DNA of 64,000 bases from Algoriphagus sp. PAP.12 (lineage in GTDB: Bacteria; Bacteroidota; Bacteroidia; Cytophagales; Cyclobacteriaceae). The notes beneath the pieces were generated by a model that saw only the letters and a program-made list of their open reading frames with translations, was not told the origin of the DNA and ran no database searches. How positions within the stretch are numbered: position 1 is the stretch's first letter; the number at the start of each line of letters is the position of its first letter. Location: positions 16,829-80,828 of the forward strand of contig NZ_JAPPSQ010000019.1 of NCBI RefSeq assembly GCF_026652115.1, read 5' to 3'. Shown in pieces: positions 8,504 through 16,999 of this stretch. Position numbers and translations under genes: made by a program.

Positions 8504-10372
8504 ATGAAAAAACTTTACTTGATTGCTACCTTTTTCGTTTCCTGGAATTTATATGGCCAAGGTTTACCAGGATTAGGAGCAGGAACAACCCCCAACAACA
8601 AACCTATTCTCCATGGTAAAAATTGGGTTGCCATCACAGGAAAACCATTAGCCGCCACCGCAGGAGCAGCAATATTCCAACAGGGAGGCAATGCAGTCGA
8701 TGCAGCTTGTGCCATGATAGCAGCTACAAGTACCATGTGGGACGTCCTTTCTTGGGGAGGTGAAACACAAGCATTGATATATAACCCACATACTAAAAAG
8801 GTCATCGCGATCAATGCTTTGGGCTATGCTCCTACCGGTGCCACAGTGGAATTCTACAAGTCGGAAGGAATGGATTATCCTCCTCAATTTGGACCTTTGG
8901 CAGCGACCACTCCAGGAACACCAGGAGGGATAATGACCATGCTTGCAGAGTATGGAACCTTAAGCTTAGAGCAAGTTCTGAAGCCATCTATGGATTTGGC
9001 GAAAGGTTATCCCATGGAGGCCCAAACGGCCAATGCAATGGAAGCTCAAAAGGCTAGAATCAAACAGTGGCCCTATTCCAAAAAAATATTTCTACCGCAT
9101 TTAGGAGAGGAAAGAGAAGCTCCTGAGGCTGGTGAAATCTTTGTTCAGGAAGATTTGTATCAGACACTTTCCAAAATGGTACAAGCTGAAAAGGATGCTT
9201 TAGCAGCTGGAAAAACTAGAAAAGAGGCCATTTATGCAGCATATGATCGCTTCTACAAAGGTGATATTGCAAAAGAAATAGTAAGAGGAACCCGTGAACA
9301 AGGGGGATTATTTACGGAATCAGATTTGGCTAACTGGAAAGTGAAGATCGAAGAACCACTTCATGTCAACTACAAAGGGATTGATGTATATAAACTTCAG
9401 GAATGGACTCAAGGTCCTGCCCTTTTACAGTCTCTGAATATTCTTGAAAATTTTGACCTTAAGTCAATGGGTTACAATTCTGCCAATTATATCCATACTG
9501 TCTATCAAGCCATGAGTTTGGCATTTGCAGACAGGGATTTTTATTATGGTGATCCTGCCTACGTTGATTCACCCATGGAAGGATTGCTTTCAAAAGCCTA
9601 TGCGAAAGACAGGGCAAAACTGATCAGTGAAAAGAATGATCCCAAAATCGGTCCAGGTGATCCCTATCCCTATCAAAATGGAACCAACCCTTATTTGGAT
9701 ATTCTAAAAAAGAATCAACAGGAAATCGCAGCTTTAAATCCTGAAGATTTCAATCAAACATTGGATCCAAAATTCATTCAAGACTTTCAGAGTGGAACTA
9801 CTTCAGTGGAAACTGCAGATGCAGAAGGTTGGGTGGTATCTGTGACTCCAAGCGGAGGATGGACCCCAGCTGTTGTTGCGGGAAATACCGGAGTTGGACT
9901 TTCTCAAAGAATGCAAAGTTTCGTTTTGGACGAAAACCTAAACCCTTACAACTTACCTGAACCTGGAAAAAGACCTAGAGTGACATTAACTCCAAGCTTA
10001 GCGATGAAAGATGGAAAACCATTCTTGGCATTCGCTGTACAGGGTGGGGATTCCCAAGATCAGAATCTATTGCAATTATTCTTAAATGTGGTAGAATTTG
10101 GGATGGATATTCAAGAAGCTACTGAAGCAGCCAATTTCAATTCATATCAAATGCAAAGTTCATTTGGTGACCATGAAATTCGTCCAGGTGCTATCGTTTT
10201 GAGAGAGGATACACCATCTTGGATCTCCAAGGAATTGGCAGGAAGAGGCTATAAAATTGAGTTATGGAACAAAACATCTGGCCCCTTGAATGCCATTTGG
10301 TTTGACTGGAAGCATGGAAGTTTCTGGGGTGGATCCAGCGATTATGGAGATGATTACGGAATAGCTTGGTAA
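8504..10372 (+). CDS. ggt: exported gamma-glutamyltransferase family Ntn-hydrolase
   Basis: A 622-residue protein with a signal peptide ending near LYGQG. It hydrolyses or transfers gamma-glutamyl groups from glutathione or related amides in the periplasm. GGT hallmarks: GGNAVDAACAMIA near residue 63, the TTPGTPGGI segment, and a self-cleavage site at G431-T432-T433-S434, where T432 aligns with the catalytic threonine that starts the small subunit. The canonical TTHxSVVD motif is altered to TTSVETAD, and the usual GSPGG nucleotide is replaced by VQGGDSQDQ near residue 512, so it belongs to a divergent GGT branch. Substrate may differ from glutathione. Confidence 0.88.
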   Translation: MKKLYLIATFFVSWNLYGQGLPGLGAGTTPNNKPILHGKNWVAITGKPLAATAGAAIFQQGGNAVDAACAMIAATSTMWDVLSWGGETQALIYNPHTKKVIAINALGYAPTGATVEFYKSEGMDYPPQFGPLAATTPGTPGGIMTMLAEYGTLSLEQVLKPSMDLAKGYPMEAQTANAMEAQKARIKQWPYSKKIFLPHLGEEREAPEAGEIFVQEDLYQTLSKMVQAEKDALAAGKTRKEAIYAAYDRFYKGDIAKEIVRGTREQGGLFTESDLANWKVKIEEPLHVNYKGIDVYKLQEWTQGPALLQSLNILENFDLKSMGYNSANYIHTVYQAMSLAFADRDFYYGDPAYVDSPMEGLLSKAYAKDRAKLISEKNDPKIGPGDPYPYQNGTNPYLDILKKNQQEIAALNPEDFNQTLDPKFIQDFQSGTTSVETADAEGWVVSVTPSGGWTPAVVAGNTGVGLSQRMQSFVLDENLNPYNLPEPGKRPRVTLTPSLAMKDGKPFLAFAVQGGDSQDQNLLQLFLNVVEFGMDIQEATEAANFNSYQMQSSFGDHEIRPGAIVLREDTPSWISKELAGRGYKIELWNKTSGPLNAIWFDWKHGSFWGGSSDYGDDYGIAW

Positions 10373-10408
10373 AACCAATTTTCGAAATCAAGACGAAGAA
10401 ATCTATAT

Positions 10409-10436
10409 AAAAGGCAGCTTTAGAGCTGCCTTTTTT
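10409..10436 (+). terminator. Rho-independent terminator after ggt
   Basis: Stem aaggcagct / agctgcctt around a short ttag loop, followed by six T residues, 37 bases after the ggt stop. Confidence 0.85.
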
Positions 10437-10550
10437 GATTTCCTATGAATTTTCAAAAGATACTGTTTGATTTAGAACCAATACTTCAAATTCCTTCGAC
10501 AAAACCCAAGTCTTTTTCTTACTTTAAAGGCAGTAAAAACAACCAACCAA

Positions 10551-12008
10551 ATGAGAAAAATTTACTTATCTATCCTAGGAATGGCCCTAGGACTTGGAGC
10601 TGTATTGCCCCTACATGCTCAAAAAAAATCAAAACCTGATCCACTTAAGGAAGTGGTTCAAGCATCGGTTGATAAACGCTTTGCTGAACTGACCAATTTG
10701 AGTGATCAAATCTGGTCTTTTGAAGAAATTGCATTCCAAGAAACTCAATCTGCAGCTGCATTATCTGATTATGCTGAATCTTTGGGTTTCAAAGTGACTA
10801 GAGGAGTTGGCGAAATCCCTACTGCCTTTGTAGCTGAATATGGATCCGGAAAACCCGTAATCGGGATATTAGGCGAGTTTGATGCATTGCCAGGTCTTTC
10901 ACAAAATAAAGTGCCTTTCAAAAGCCCACTACATGAAGGTTCACCTGGCCACGGATGCGGTCACAACCTATTTGGTGTAGCTTCTTTAGGAGCGGCAGCT
11001 TCTATCAAAGACTTAATCGATGAAGGTAAAATTCAAGGAACAGTTCGTTTTTATGGCACACCAGCTGAAGAGAAGTTCTTTGGAAAGCTTTGGATGATTC
11101 GTGCAGGATTATTTGATGATGTGGATGTGGTGATGGACTGGCATCCAGCTGCTGAAACCAAAGCTGCGGTTCAAAAAGGATTGGCTTTGGTTGATTTCCA
11201 AGTTGAATTCTTTGGTCAGGCTGCGCATGCGGCTGCTGATCCTTGGAACGGTAGAAGCGCTAGTGATGCTTTGGAATTGTATTCTAATGGGATCAACTAC
11301 TACAGAGAACATATCAAACCAACTGTTAGGATTCACTATCATATCCAAGATGCTGGGCAAGTTGTAAACGTAGTTCCTGATTACAGTAGAATTTGGGTTC
11401 GAGTAAGAGATAGTAGTCGTGAAGGCTTGATGCCAGTATATGAAAGAGTCAAAGCGATGGCAGAAGGAGCTGCTATTTTGGCCAATGTAGATTATAAGGT
11501 AAGCTTGATTTCAGGGATTCATGAAGTATTGGTGAATAGAACCGGCTCCGCTGCCCTTCAGAAAAACCTAGAAACTTTAGGAGCCATTTCCTACACAGAG
11601 GAAGAGCAAGATTTTGCTAAAAAGATCCAAGAAGCTACTGGAAAACCTCAAATTGGACTGGTTTCAGTAATCGAGCCAATGGAAGAAACTGCTGAGCACA
11701 GTATGGGTGGAAGTACCGATGTGGGTGATGTAAGTTATGTCGTTCCTACTATTAGACTTTCTGCCACAACTGCTCCAAATGGTACTCCTTGGCACTCCTG
11801 GGCGGTAGTTGCTGCCGGTGGTATGTCAATTGGACATAAAGGAATGGCTTATGCAGCAAAAGCATTATCCATGACCATGGTTGATCTATTTAAAAATCCA
11901 GAATTGGTTGAAGCAGTAAAAGCTGACTTTAAAGAACATTTGGGTGATTATGTCTATGAAGGAATGGTTCCTGATGGACCTCCCCCATTGAAATCTAATT
12001 TGCAATAA
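10551..12008 (+). CDS. exported M20-family amidohydrolase (AbgB/carboxypeptidase-like)
   Basis: A 485-residue zinc hydrolase with a signal peptide (MRKIYLSILGMALGLGAVL, cleavage after LHAQ). It cleaves an amide bond such as an N-acyl amino acid or aminobenzoyl-glutamate. The M20 signature is clear: GILGEFDALPGL near residue 102, HGCGHN near residue 137 for metal binding, AEE in the GTPAEEKFFG segment, and a dimerisation domain around QAAHAAADPWNGRSA. The subfamily resembles p-aminobenzoyl-glutamate hydrolase subunit B, usually cytoplasmic; here it is exported. Terminators bound it on both sides, so it is monocistronic. Confidence 0.88.
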   Translation: MRKIYLSILGMALGLGAVLPLHAQKKSKPDPLKEVVQASVDKRFAELTNLSDQIWSFEEIAFQETQSAAALSDYAESLGFKVTRGVGEIPTAFVAEYGSGKPVIGILGEFDALPGLSQNKVPFKSPLHEGSPGHGCGHNLFGVASLGAAASIKDLIDEGKIQGTVRFYGTPAEEKFFGKLWMIRAGLFDDVDVVMDWHPAAETKAAVQKGLALVDFQVEFFGQAAHAAADPWNGRSASDALELYSNGINYYREHIKPTVRIHYHIQDAGQVVNVVPDYSRIWVRVRDSSREGLMPVYERVKAMAEGAAILANVDYKVSLISGIHEVLVNRTGSAALQKNLETLGAISYTEEEQDFAKKIQEATGKPQIGLVSVIEPMEETAEHSMGGSTDVGDVSYVVPTIRLSATTAPNGTPWHSWAVVAAGGMSIGHKGMAYAAKALSMTMVDLFKNPELVEAVKADFKEHLGDYVYEGMVPDGPPPLKSNLQ

Positions 12009-12013
12009 ACTGG

Positions 12014-12046
12014 AAGCGCATGGTATCTTTAACCATGCGCTTTTTT
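12014..12046 (+). terminator. Rho-independent terminator after the M20 gene
   Basis: Stem aagcgcatggt / accatgcgctt with a seven-base loop and a T tract. An ATG at 12020 sits inside this stem, which argues against using it as the start of the next gene. Confidence 0.88.
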
Positions 12047-12061
12047 AATAAACTAGAAAAT

Positions 12062-12523
12062 ATGAACCCAATTAAATCAACCTTTTTTCTTACAATCTTG
12101 ATGTCGATTTCTTTTGGTGCTTTTTCCCAAAACAAATCTGATGAAAAAGCTATTCAGGAACTTATACAAAACTCATTTGATCACCTTTTTTCCAATTTTG
12201 ATTCTGGAAAATTATCAGATTTTTATACTGAAGATTTTATCCTTTTAGAAAACGGAGAGGTCTGGGACAATGAAATTATCCGAGGGTATTTCGAAAAGGC
12301 TTTACAAAATGAAAACAGGCCAACCAGAACGAATAGATTTGAATTTATTGAAACGAAAGTAGAAGGAAATCGAGGATGGGTGGCCTATCATAACTTTGCT
12401 ACCATATCAAGAAATGGTGAAGTAATTCGAGAAATTCATTGGCTTGAAAGTGCCACCGCTATCAAAACTCCAGTTGGATGGAGATTGGATATGCTTCATT
12501 CCACACGGATTGTGAAAGAATAA
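12062..12523 (+). CDS. exported SnoaL/NTF2-like protein
   Basis: A 153-residue protein starting MNPIKSTFFLTILMSISFGAF, a signal peptide cleaved around FSQ. The mature domain of about 130 residues has the NTF2-like cone-fold pattern: a helix with AIQELIQNSFDHLFSNFDSGKL, then FYTEDFILLENGEVWDN and RGWVAYHNFATI strands, as in DUF4440/SnoaL members. Such proteins bind small ligands or act as unassigned enzymes. The ATG at 12020 would place the start inside a terminator, so 12062 is preferred. Confidence 0.78.
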   Translation: MNPIKSTFFLTILMSISFGAFSQNKSDEKAIQELIQNSFDHLFSNFDSGKLSDFYTEDFILLENGEVWDNEIIRGYFEKALQNENRPTRTNRFEFIETKVEGNRGWVAYHNFATISRNGEVIREIHWLESATAIKTPVGWRLDMLHSTRIVKE

Positions 12524-12537
12524 ATTGAACTTGGATT

Positions 12538-12882
12538 TTACTTTTGCTGAAATCCAAGTTCCAACAACTTCTCTTTCTGGCTCAATGGTGCGGATATATA
12601 GATCCAGCGCCCTGTTTTACAATGACAAGCTAAACAAACGGCACCTGACCATTCAACATCAATGGATGTAAATCTAGCACCAACCACTCCTTCATTTCGA
12701 AGGTATTCTTCAACCGCCGATTTCAAGGTTTTATTAGAAAGGTTTGAATTGACAGCCCAAGGGTCAGCACATCCAGTTTGCTCCCAATAGAATTCAATAA
12801 CATTAGGGTTTTCATTGTCTTGGCAAGACCAAATAAATCCAATCACCAACAGAGAAAGACCGAGAATTAACTTCTTTTTCAT
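12538..12882 (-). CDS. small cysteine-rich lipoprotein of unknown function
   Basis: A 114-residue lipoprotein starting MKKKLILGLSLLVIGFIWSC, with the lipobox cysteine at residue 20. The mature part has further cysteines: one in QTGCADPW and a cluster CLACHCKTGRWIYI near residue 85, which suggests disulfides or metal binding. The C-terminus (KEKLLELGFQQ) is helical. I recognise no named family. The longer frame to 12942 runs into the terminator of the upstream gene. Confidence 0.65.
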   Translation of the reverse strand: MKKKLILGLSLLVIGFIWSCQDNENPNVIEFYWEQTGCADPWAVNSNLSNKTLKSAVEEYLRNEGVVGARFTSIDVEWSGAVCLACHCKTGRWIYISAPLSQKEKLLELGFQQK

Positions 12883-12904
12883 AAAACAACTTTCTCCGAA
12901 AACG

Positions 12905-12940
12905 AAAAAAAAAGACCGGCTGCTACAACCAGTCTTTTTC
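12905..12940 (-). terminator. terminator of the 557-residue nucleosidase-like gene
   Basis: Read on the minus strand, an aaaaagactgg / ccggtcttttt stem with one mismatch and an eight-plus T tract lies just beyond the stop at 12949. Confidence 0.75.
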
Positions 12941-12948
12941 ATCTTGAA

Positions 12949-14622
12949 TTAGGCTTTTTTGAAGAGCTTCTCCAGAATTTTATAGGTAATTAGGTAAGTA
13001 GGTCTTACTCCATCCATTCCCAAAGCACCAGAAGCAAGAGTGCTTCCTGTTTCCAGTGGATTATCGGAAGCATAGTAAGCATATAAGACTTTTACATTGG
13101 ATCTGATGCTCTTTCTGATTTTTGAAGCAGATTGGATGGCTTTTTGATAATGAGCCCCCTCCATTTCCAACCCTATTGCGTTCCAGGAAGATTCCATGAA
13201 ATAACTCAGGATGTCTTTATTTTGAAGTGAGGTACCCAAAACGGTCACCATACTTCCCGAATAAACTCCTAATCCAAACCCTTCGAAGTCAGATTTCTTC
13301 AGTTCATTTTTGAAAGGATAATTATCTGCTGTTCCTTCAAAGACATGGGCATCCGGAATCATCAAATCTCCTTTTCCACCATAAAGAATCCCTGCTTTCC
13401 CCATAATGGAAGTAGATACCACATTCAATGGAATTGATTTGCCATCTTTTTTATAAGGCTTTAGCAACTCGTCAAAGCATTCGTATGCTTGCTCCCCAAA
13501 TGCATAATCCATTACCACAAAAACTGGCTTCTTTTCATCTTCTTTTGGAAGGATCATTCCAGGGAGAATTTCATTCTTTTCCAATTTGGCGGTATCAATG
13601 ATCTGTGCTCCAATATTGGTCCCGGACTCATCCGGAAGATCCACAAAGCCATGTTTCAAGGCATAATCATAAATTCCTTTTCCATGATTTCCTTTGGACT
13701 TTACAGATATATCCATGGCCACTTGCTCAATTTCTTCATAGGTATTTGAACCTAATTTTTGAGGCGCGTAAATCGTGTTCAGGACAGAGTGGAGATTAGC
13801 CGAAATGATATGAATTGGTCGTTTGATCAGTCCCAATTCATCCAAAGTTGATTTGATTCTTTTGGCCCAAAGTTCCCCATAAACGTGGTGGCCTATCCTC
13901 TCTCGCAAGGTGGCTGAAAATGAAATCTCCCGATCCATATGGTGTTTGGCTTCTTCTAGAGCCAATTTCCCCATGTTGTAAACAATTGAAAACAAGCTAT
14001 TGGAATTACTGCTTTTTTCGAATTTGTCTACAGCACGAATTGTTTCTTCATAAGTTCTGCCGATAAGGTGGCTCAAATAAGCTGATGCAGCTTCTTTGTC
14101 AAATTCTTCACCTCGAGCTTCTTTCAGCACAACTTCTTCCAGCATGGTCCAATTCAAAGAAATCTTGCTTTTTGGGTCGGTACTATTGTGGTAGATTTTG
14201 TTTGATTCAATGTACAAAAATGTCAAGTGAGTCAAAATATCATAGATATCAGATCTTCCTCTTGTCATCTCCACATACATCACTTGCTCATCCAATCGGT
14301 AGCAGTTCCTCTTTCTCTTCGGTGGAACCAATGGAGTCAAATGTGAGGTTTCATAGCCTTCTCGACTGATTAGCCTTACAAACCGGCATTCTTCAATCCC
14401 TTTTGGCAATCTTTCCATCACATACAACAGTCCATCCAATTCTACTTTTTCAGTATCTGTGATCGTCCCATAAATCTCTGGGCTCAATACCATCAATGCC
14501 TGTACTAGACTCTCTCCTGAGACTCCCATTGGCTTATAACTACCTCTGGTAAATAGGTGTCTCATGGTGATGTACAAGCGTTCAATCGCTGCTCTGGACT
14601 CTTGTGCTCTGGTTCTTATCAT
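12949..14622 (-). CDS. large uncharacterised protein with nucleoside-phosphorylase-like C-terminus
   Basis: A 557-residue cytoplasmic protein. The first 300 residues are mostly helical with no motif I know. The C-terminal part (about 360-550) contains a PDAHVFEGTADNYPF segment, a GVYSGSMVTVLGTSLQN strand-loop and GLEMEGAHYQKAI, which recalls the ExEG substrate-binding glutamate of PNP/UDP-phosphorylase and AMP nucleosidase enzymes. I believe this matches a Bacteroidota-restricted family (DUF6909 in my memory, not certain). A purine or nucleotide-linked role is plausible but unproven. It stands alone with its own terminator. Confidence 0.7.
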   Translation of the reverse strand: MIRTRAQESRAAIERLYITMRHLFTRGSYKPMGVSGESLVQALMVLSPEIYGTITDTEKVELDGLLYVMERLPKGIEECRFVRLISREGYETSHLTPLVPPKRKRNCYRLDEQVMYVEMTRGRSDIYDILTHLTFLYIESNKIYHNSTDPKSKISLNWTMLEEVVLKEARGEEFDKEAASAYLSHLIGRTYEETIRAVDKFEKSSNSNSLFSIVYNMGKLALEEAKHHMDREISFSATLRERIGHHVYGELWAKRIKSTLDELGLIKRPIHIISANLHSVLNTIYAPQKLGSNTYEEIEQVAMDISVKSKGNHGKGIYDYALKHGFVDLPDESGTNIGAQIIDTAKLEKNEILPGMILPKEDEKKPVFVVMDYAFGEQAYECFDELLKPYKKDGKSIPLNVVSTSIMGKAGILYGGKGDLMIPDAHVFEGTADNYPFKNELKKSDFEGFGLGVYSGSMVTVLGTSLQNKDILSYFMESSWNAIGLEMEGAHYQKAIQSASKIRKSIRSNVKVLYAYYASDNPLETGSTLASGALGMDGVRPTYLITYKILEKLFKKA

Positions 14623-14765
14623 GCTATTTGGAATAGGTTAAATTCAGCAAAATTACCTCTTTTCTCTGGATCTGAAACTATATTCTCGTCGAAAGTTTCT
14701 AAAAAATATTCAGATTATAGTTATAGAATCAATATCAAAACATGAATTATAGCCTATAAACCAAT

Positions 14766-14792
14766 AAAAAAAGTCCACATTGGAGTGGACTA
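14766..14792 (-). terminator. terminator of the 195-residue barrel gene
   Basis: On the minus strand, stem agtccac / gtggact with a short loop is followed by seven T residues, 33 bases past the stop at 14825. Confidence 0.75.
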
Positions 14793-14824
14793 TTGTGGAT
14801 TTTGAAAATGTAAATAGATTTGGA

Positions 14825-15412
14825 TTAATTGGTCAGAATATTTTTTATTTGGAGACCAGCTCCATAGAAAAACCCTCCATCTACAGCGTAATTTCCTAAT
14901 CGAATTTCAGGTTCTATTACCAAATTACCTCCCATCGAAATGGTTCTACCTATTTTGATTATAGGACCCAAATCAAAAATAGCATCCGAAAATCTCATAA
15001 ATCCAATAGGCTCACCACCAGTTTGTTTCCAACCTAGATAATACTCCATACTCAACCCTCCAGAAACATTGAGGATATCTGAAGAATATTTATACAAAAT
15101 TGGAATGGTAATATAATTCTCTCTTACATCATAGATTGTAGTATTGTTATAATCCCAATTGGTAAATAACCTTTCTCTATCTAATGAAGTCCTGAAAAAC
15201 AAACCAGTCTCGAATCCATTGTGTCCCTTCACTTTTCTATCCCATATAAATCCAATCGAGGGTGAAATTCCATTTTTATATGAAAATGATTCCCCTAACA
15301 AACTAAGCCCAAGTTTATTTACTGGGGCTGATTGGGCTATGGTTTCCAATCGGAAAGTAAAAACAAAAAGAACCGTTGCAATTACAGTGAAAAGCCTACA
15401 AAATTTTTTCAT
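14825..15412 (-). CDS. small outer-membrane beta-barrel-like protein
   Basis: A 195-residue exported protein: signal peptide MKKFCRLFTVIATVLFVFTF, cleaved near IAQS. The mature part shows alternating hydrophobic strands (LGLSLLGESFSYKNG, PSIGFIWDRK, GFETGLFFRT, YITIPILYKY), ending in GGFFYGAGLQIKNI, as in eight-stranded PorT/OmpX-like barrels. No ligand or partner can be named. Confidence 0.7.
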   Translation of the reverse strand: MKKFCRLFTVIATVLFVFTFRLETIAQSAPVNKLGLSLLGESFSYKNGISPSIGFIWDRKVKGHNGFETGLFFRTSLDRERLFTNWDYNNTTIYDVRENYITIPILYKYSSDILNVSGGLSMEYYLGWKQTGGEPIGFMRFSDAIFDLGPIIKIGRTISMGGNLVIEPEIRLGNYAVDGGFFYGAGLQIKNILTN

Positions 15413-15475
15413 GAGTTTTAAAATAAAATTTTAGAAAAATTACATTTTAAAACTTAGAACTATTTTTATCGTATT

Positions 15476-16051
15476 TTATTTTAATTTCTCCCCAAAAAAT
15501 TTCTTAAGCTTATCTACTTTCGGTTTGATTACTATTTGACAATAGGGTTGGTGACCATTCAAATTGTAGTAATCTTGATGGAAATTCTCAGCAGGATAGA
15601 AATTGCTGAACTCAGTAATTTCCGTCACGATTGGATTGGGAAATACTTGAGCATCATTTAATTTTTTCTTGAGATCAGATGAAATTTCTTTCTGGATATC
15701 AGAATTATAAAATATCACTGATCTGTATTGTGGTCCTACATCAGCTCCCTGTCTATTGATGGTAGTAGGATCATGAGTCATCCAAAACACTTCCAATAGC
15801 TCTACCAAATTGATCCTTTTAGGATCATAATACACTTGAATGACCTCTGCATGTCCAGTAGTACCTGTACAAATAGCCTCGTAGCTTGGATAATCAATAT
15901 GACCACCTGCATATCCGGAAACTACTTTCTCCACTCCTTTCAATCTCTGAAAAACAGCTTCAGTACACCAAAAGCATCCTGCACCTAAAGTGATCAAATC
16001 CAATCCTTGTGGGATTTCCACCTTTGTCTTGGGAAATTTCAATTCATTCAT
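15476..16051 (-). CDS. msrA: peptide-methionine (S)-S-oxide reductase MsrA
   Basis: A 191-residue enzyme reducing methionine-S-sulfoxide in oxidised proteins using thioredoxin. The catalytic motif GAGCFWCTEAVF is near residue 25, the substrate-binding GYAGG follows, and AENFHQDYY and a resolving cysteine in HQPYC are conserved. No signal peptide, so cytoplasmic. Its ATG overlaps the stop of the DUF3253 gene by four bases, which implies translational coupling. Confidence 0.95.
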   Translation of the reverse strand: MNELKFPKTKVEIPQGLDLITLGAGCFWCTEAVFQRLKGVEKVVSGYAGGHIDYPSYEAICTGTTGHAEVIQVYYDPKRINLVELLEVFWMTHDPTTINRQGADVGPQYRSVIFYNSDIQKEISSDLKKKLNDAQVFPNPIVTEITEFSNFYPAENFHQDYYNLNGHQPYCQIVIKPKVDKLKKFFGEKLK

Positions 16052-16299
16052 TTCTTCGAATCCTTGGGTTTGTAAATCAAAAACTCAGCTTTTGGGAAAT
16101 GGTTTTTATCCACAGCCTTGCCATCTTGAGTTAGACAAACAACCCCTTTTTGGTATAGTTCCCAAGCTTTTTGATTCACATCCTCAATAAAGTATTTCCA
16201 ATCCACAGGATACATCGATTGGACTACCTCTGAAGGAGAAAATCTTTTTGCTTGATATTTTCTACACATCTCTAAAATGGCTGTTTCTAAAATATCCAA
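16048..16299 (-). CDS. DUF3253 family protein
   Basis: An 83-residue protein with a winged-helix-like pattern (FSPSEVVQSMYPVDWKYFIEDV, then GVVCLTQDGKAVD) typical of DUF3253. Its function is unknown. It is the first gene of a two-gene operon with msrA (ATGA overlap), which hints at a link to oxidative damage repair, but that is inference. Confidence 0.78.
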   Translation of the reverse strand: MDILETAILEMCRKYQAKRFSPSEVVQSMYPVDWKYFIEDVNQKAWELYQKGVVCLTQDGKAVDKNHFPKAEFLIYKPKDSKK

Positions 16300-16378
16300 G
16301 AGAATAGGTTTTAATATGAATTAGAAACCAAAAGTCACGGAAAAAAGATTCGATTTATCCCGATATTTTTGTGAACCC

Positions 16379-16921
16379 TTATTTACAAACCATTACGAAT
16401 GCGGGTGGTAGGTTTTTAAGGGTAAAACTGGCGTCTACCTGAGCAAAATACTTTTTAAATAGATTTTTCAAAAGGTAGGAATAGCAGATTTGGATAAAAG
16501 CCCCACTGGTTCCCAAAGCCTTCTTAGACTGTGAAAGAATGGCATCAGTCACTTCTTTAGAGAGGAAAGAAAAAGGTAATGAGGAGAATATATAATCTAC
16601 CTTTCTGCCCTCTAAATAATTCTCCAAATTTCCTGCGGAATCGTTGATTATTTTAATGTTTTTTTGGGAGAATTGAAGTCTCATGGCTTCGCAGAAAGAT
16701 TCATTGATTTCAAAAACTAACAATTCAGCATCAGGTTGCATTTTGTTAATAATTCCCTGTGTAATACTTCCATCTCCTCCTCCCATTTCCACCAACAATT
16801 TGGCGTGAGAAAGATCAGCTTGGGATATCATTTTTTTAACAAGGGCTTTTGAACTAAAAGTCAGTGCTCCGGTTGTACTTAAATTCGAATACAACTCGAT
16901 CAACAGGTTGGATTTACTCAT
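16379..16921 (-). CDS. class I SAM-dependent methyltransferase (phospholipid N-methyltransferase-like)
   Basis: A 180-residue Rossmann methyltransferase. The SAM-binding motif I is LLVEMGGGDGSITQGI near residue 43, motif II has an acidic FEINESF, and SSLPFSFLSKE resembles the SGLPF motif of PmtA-type phospholipid N-methyltransferases and the NLPY motif of KsgA. PmtA-like action on phosphatidylethanolamine is the best guess, but no substrate can be assigned. It is divergent from the LtaS-like gene. Confidence 0.75.
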   Translation of the reverse strand: MSKSNLLIELYSNLSTTGALTFSSKALVKKMISQADLSHAKLLVEMGGGDGSITQGIINKMQPDAELLVFEINESFCEAMRLQFSQKNIKIINDSAGNLENYLEGRKVDYIFSSLPFSFLSKEVTDAILSQSKKALGTSGAFIQICYSYLLKNLFKKYFAQVDASFTLKNLPPAFVMVCK

Positions 16922-16938
16922 ATATCAATCTTTGATAC

Positions 16939-16968
16939 TTGAAGATACCCGATTTTAACCTATATTTT
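16939..16968 (+). promoter_or_regulatory. candidate promoter of the LtaS-like gene
   Basis: TTG at 16939-16941, a 19-base spacer, then TATATTTT at 16961-16968, close to the Bacteroidota -33/-7 consensus TTTG/TAnnTTTG. It lies 31 bases before the start at 17000. Identified by eye. Confidence 0.35.
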
Positions 16969-16999
16969 CCGCTTCATCCTTAAAACTTACTAATAAATT

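Noticed and set aside
10445..10639. 64-residue frame before the M20 gene
   Set aside because: It overlaps the signal peptide coding region of the M20 gene in another frame and has no family features.
12020..12061. Upstream ATG for the SnoaL-like gene
   Set aside because: The ATG is inside the terminator stem of the preceding gene, and the signal peptide begins at 12062.
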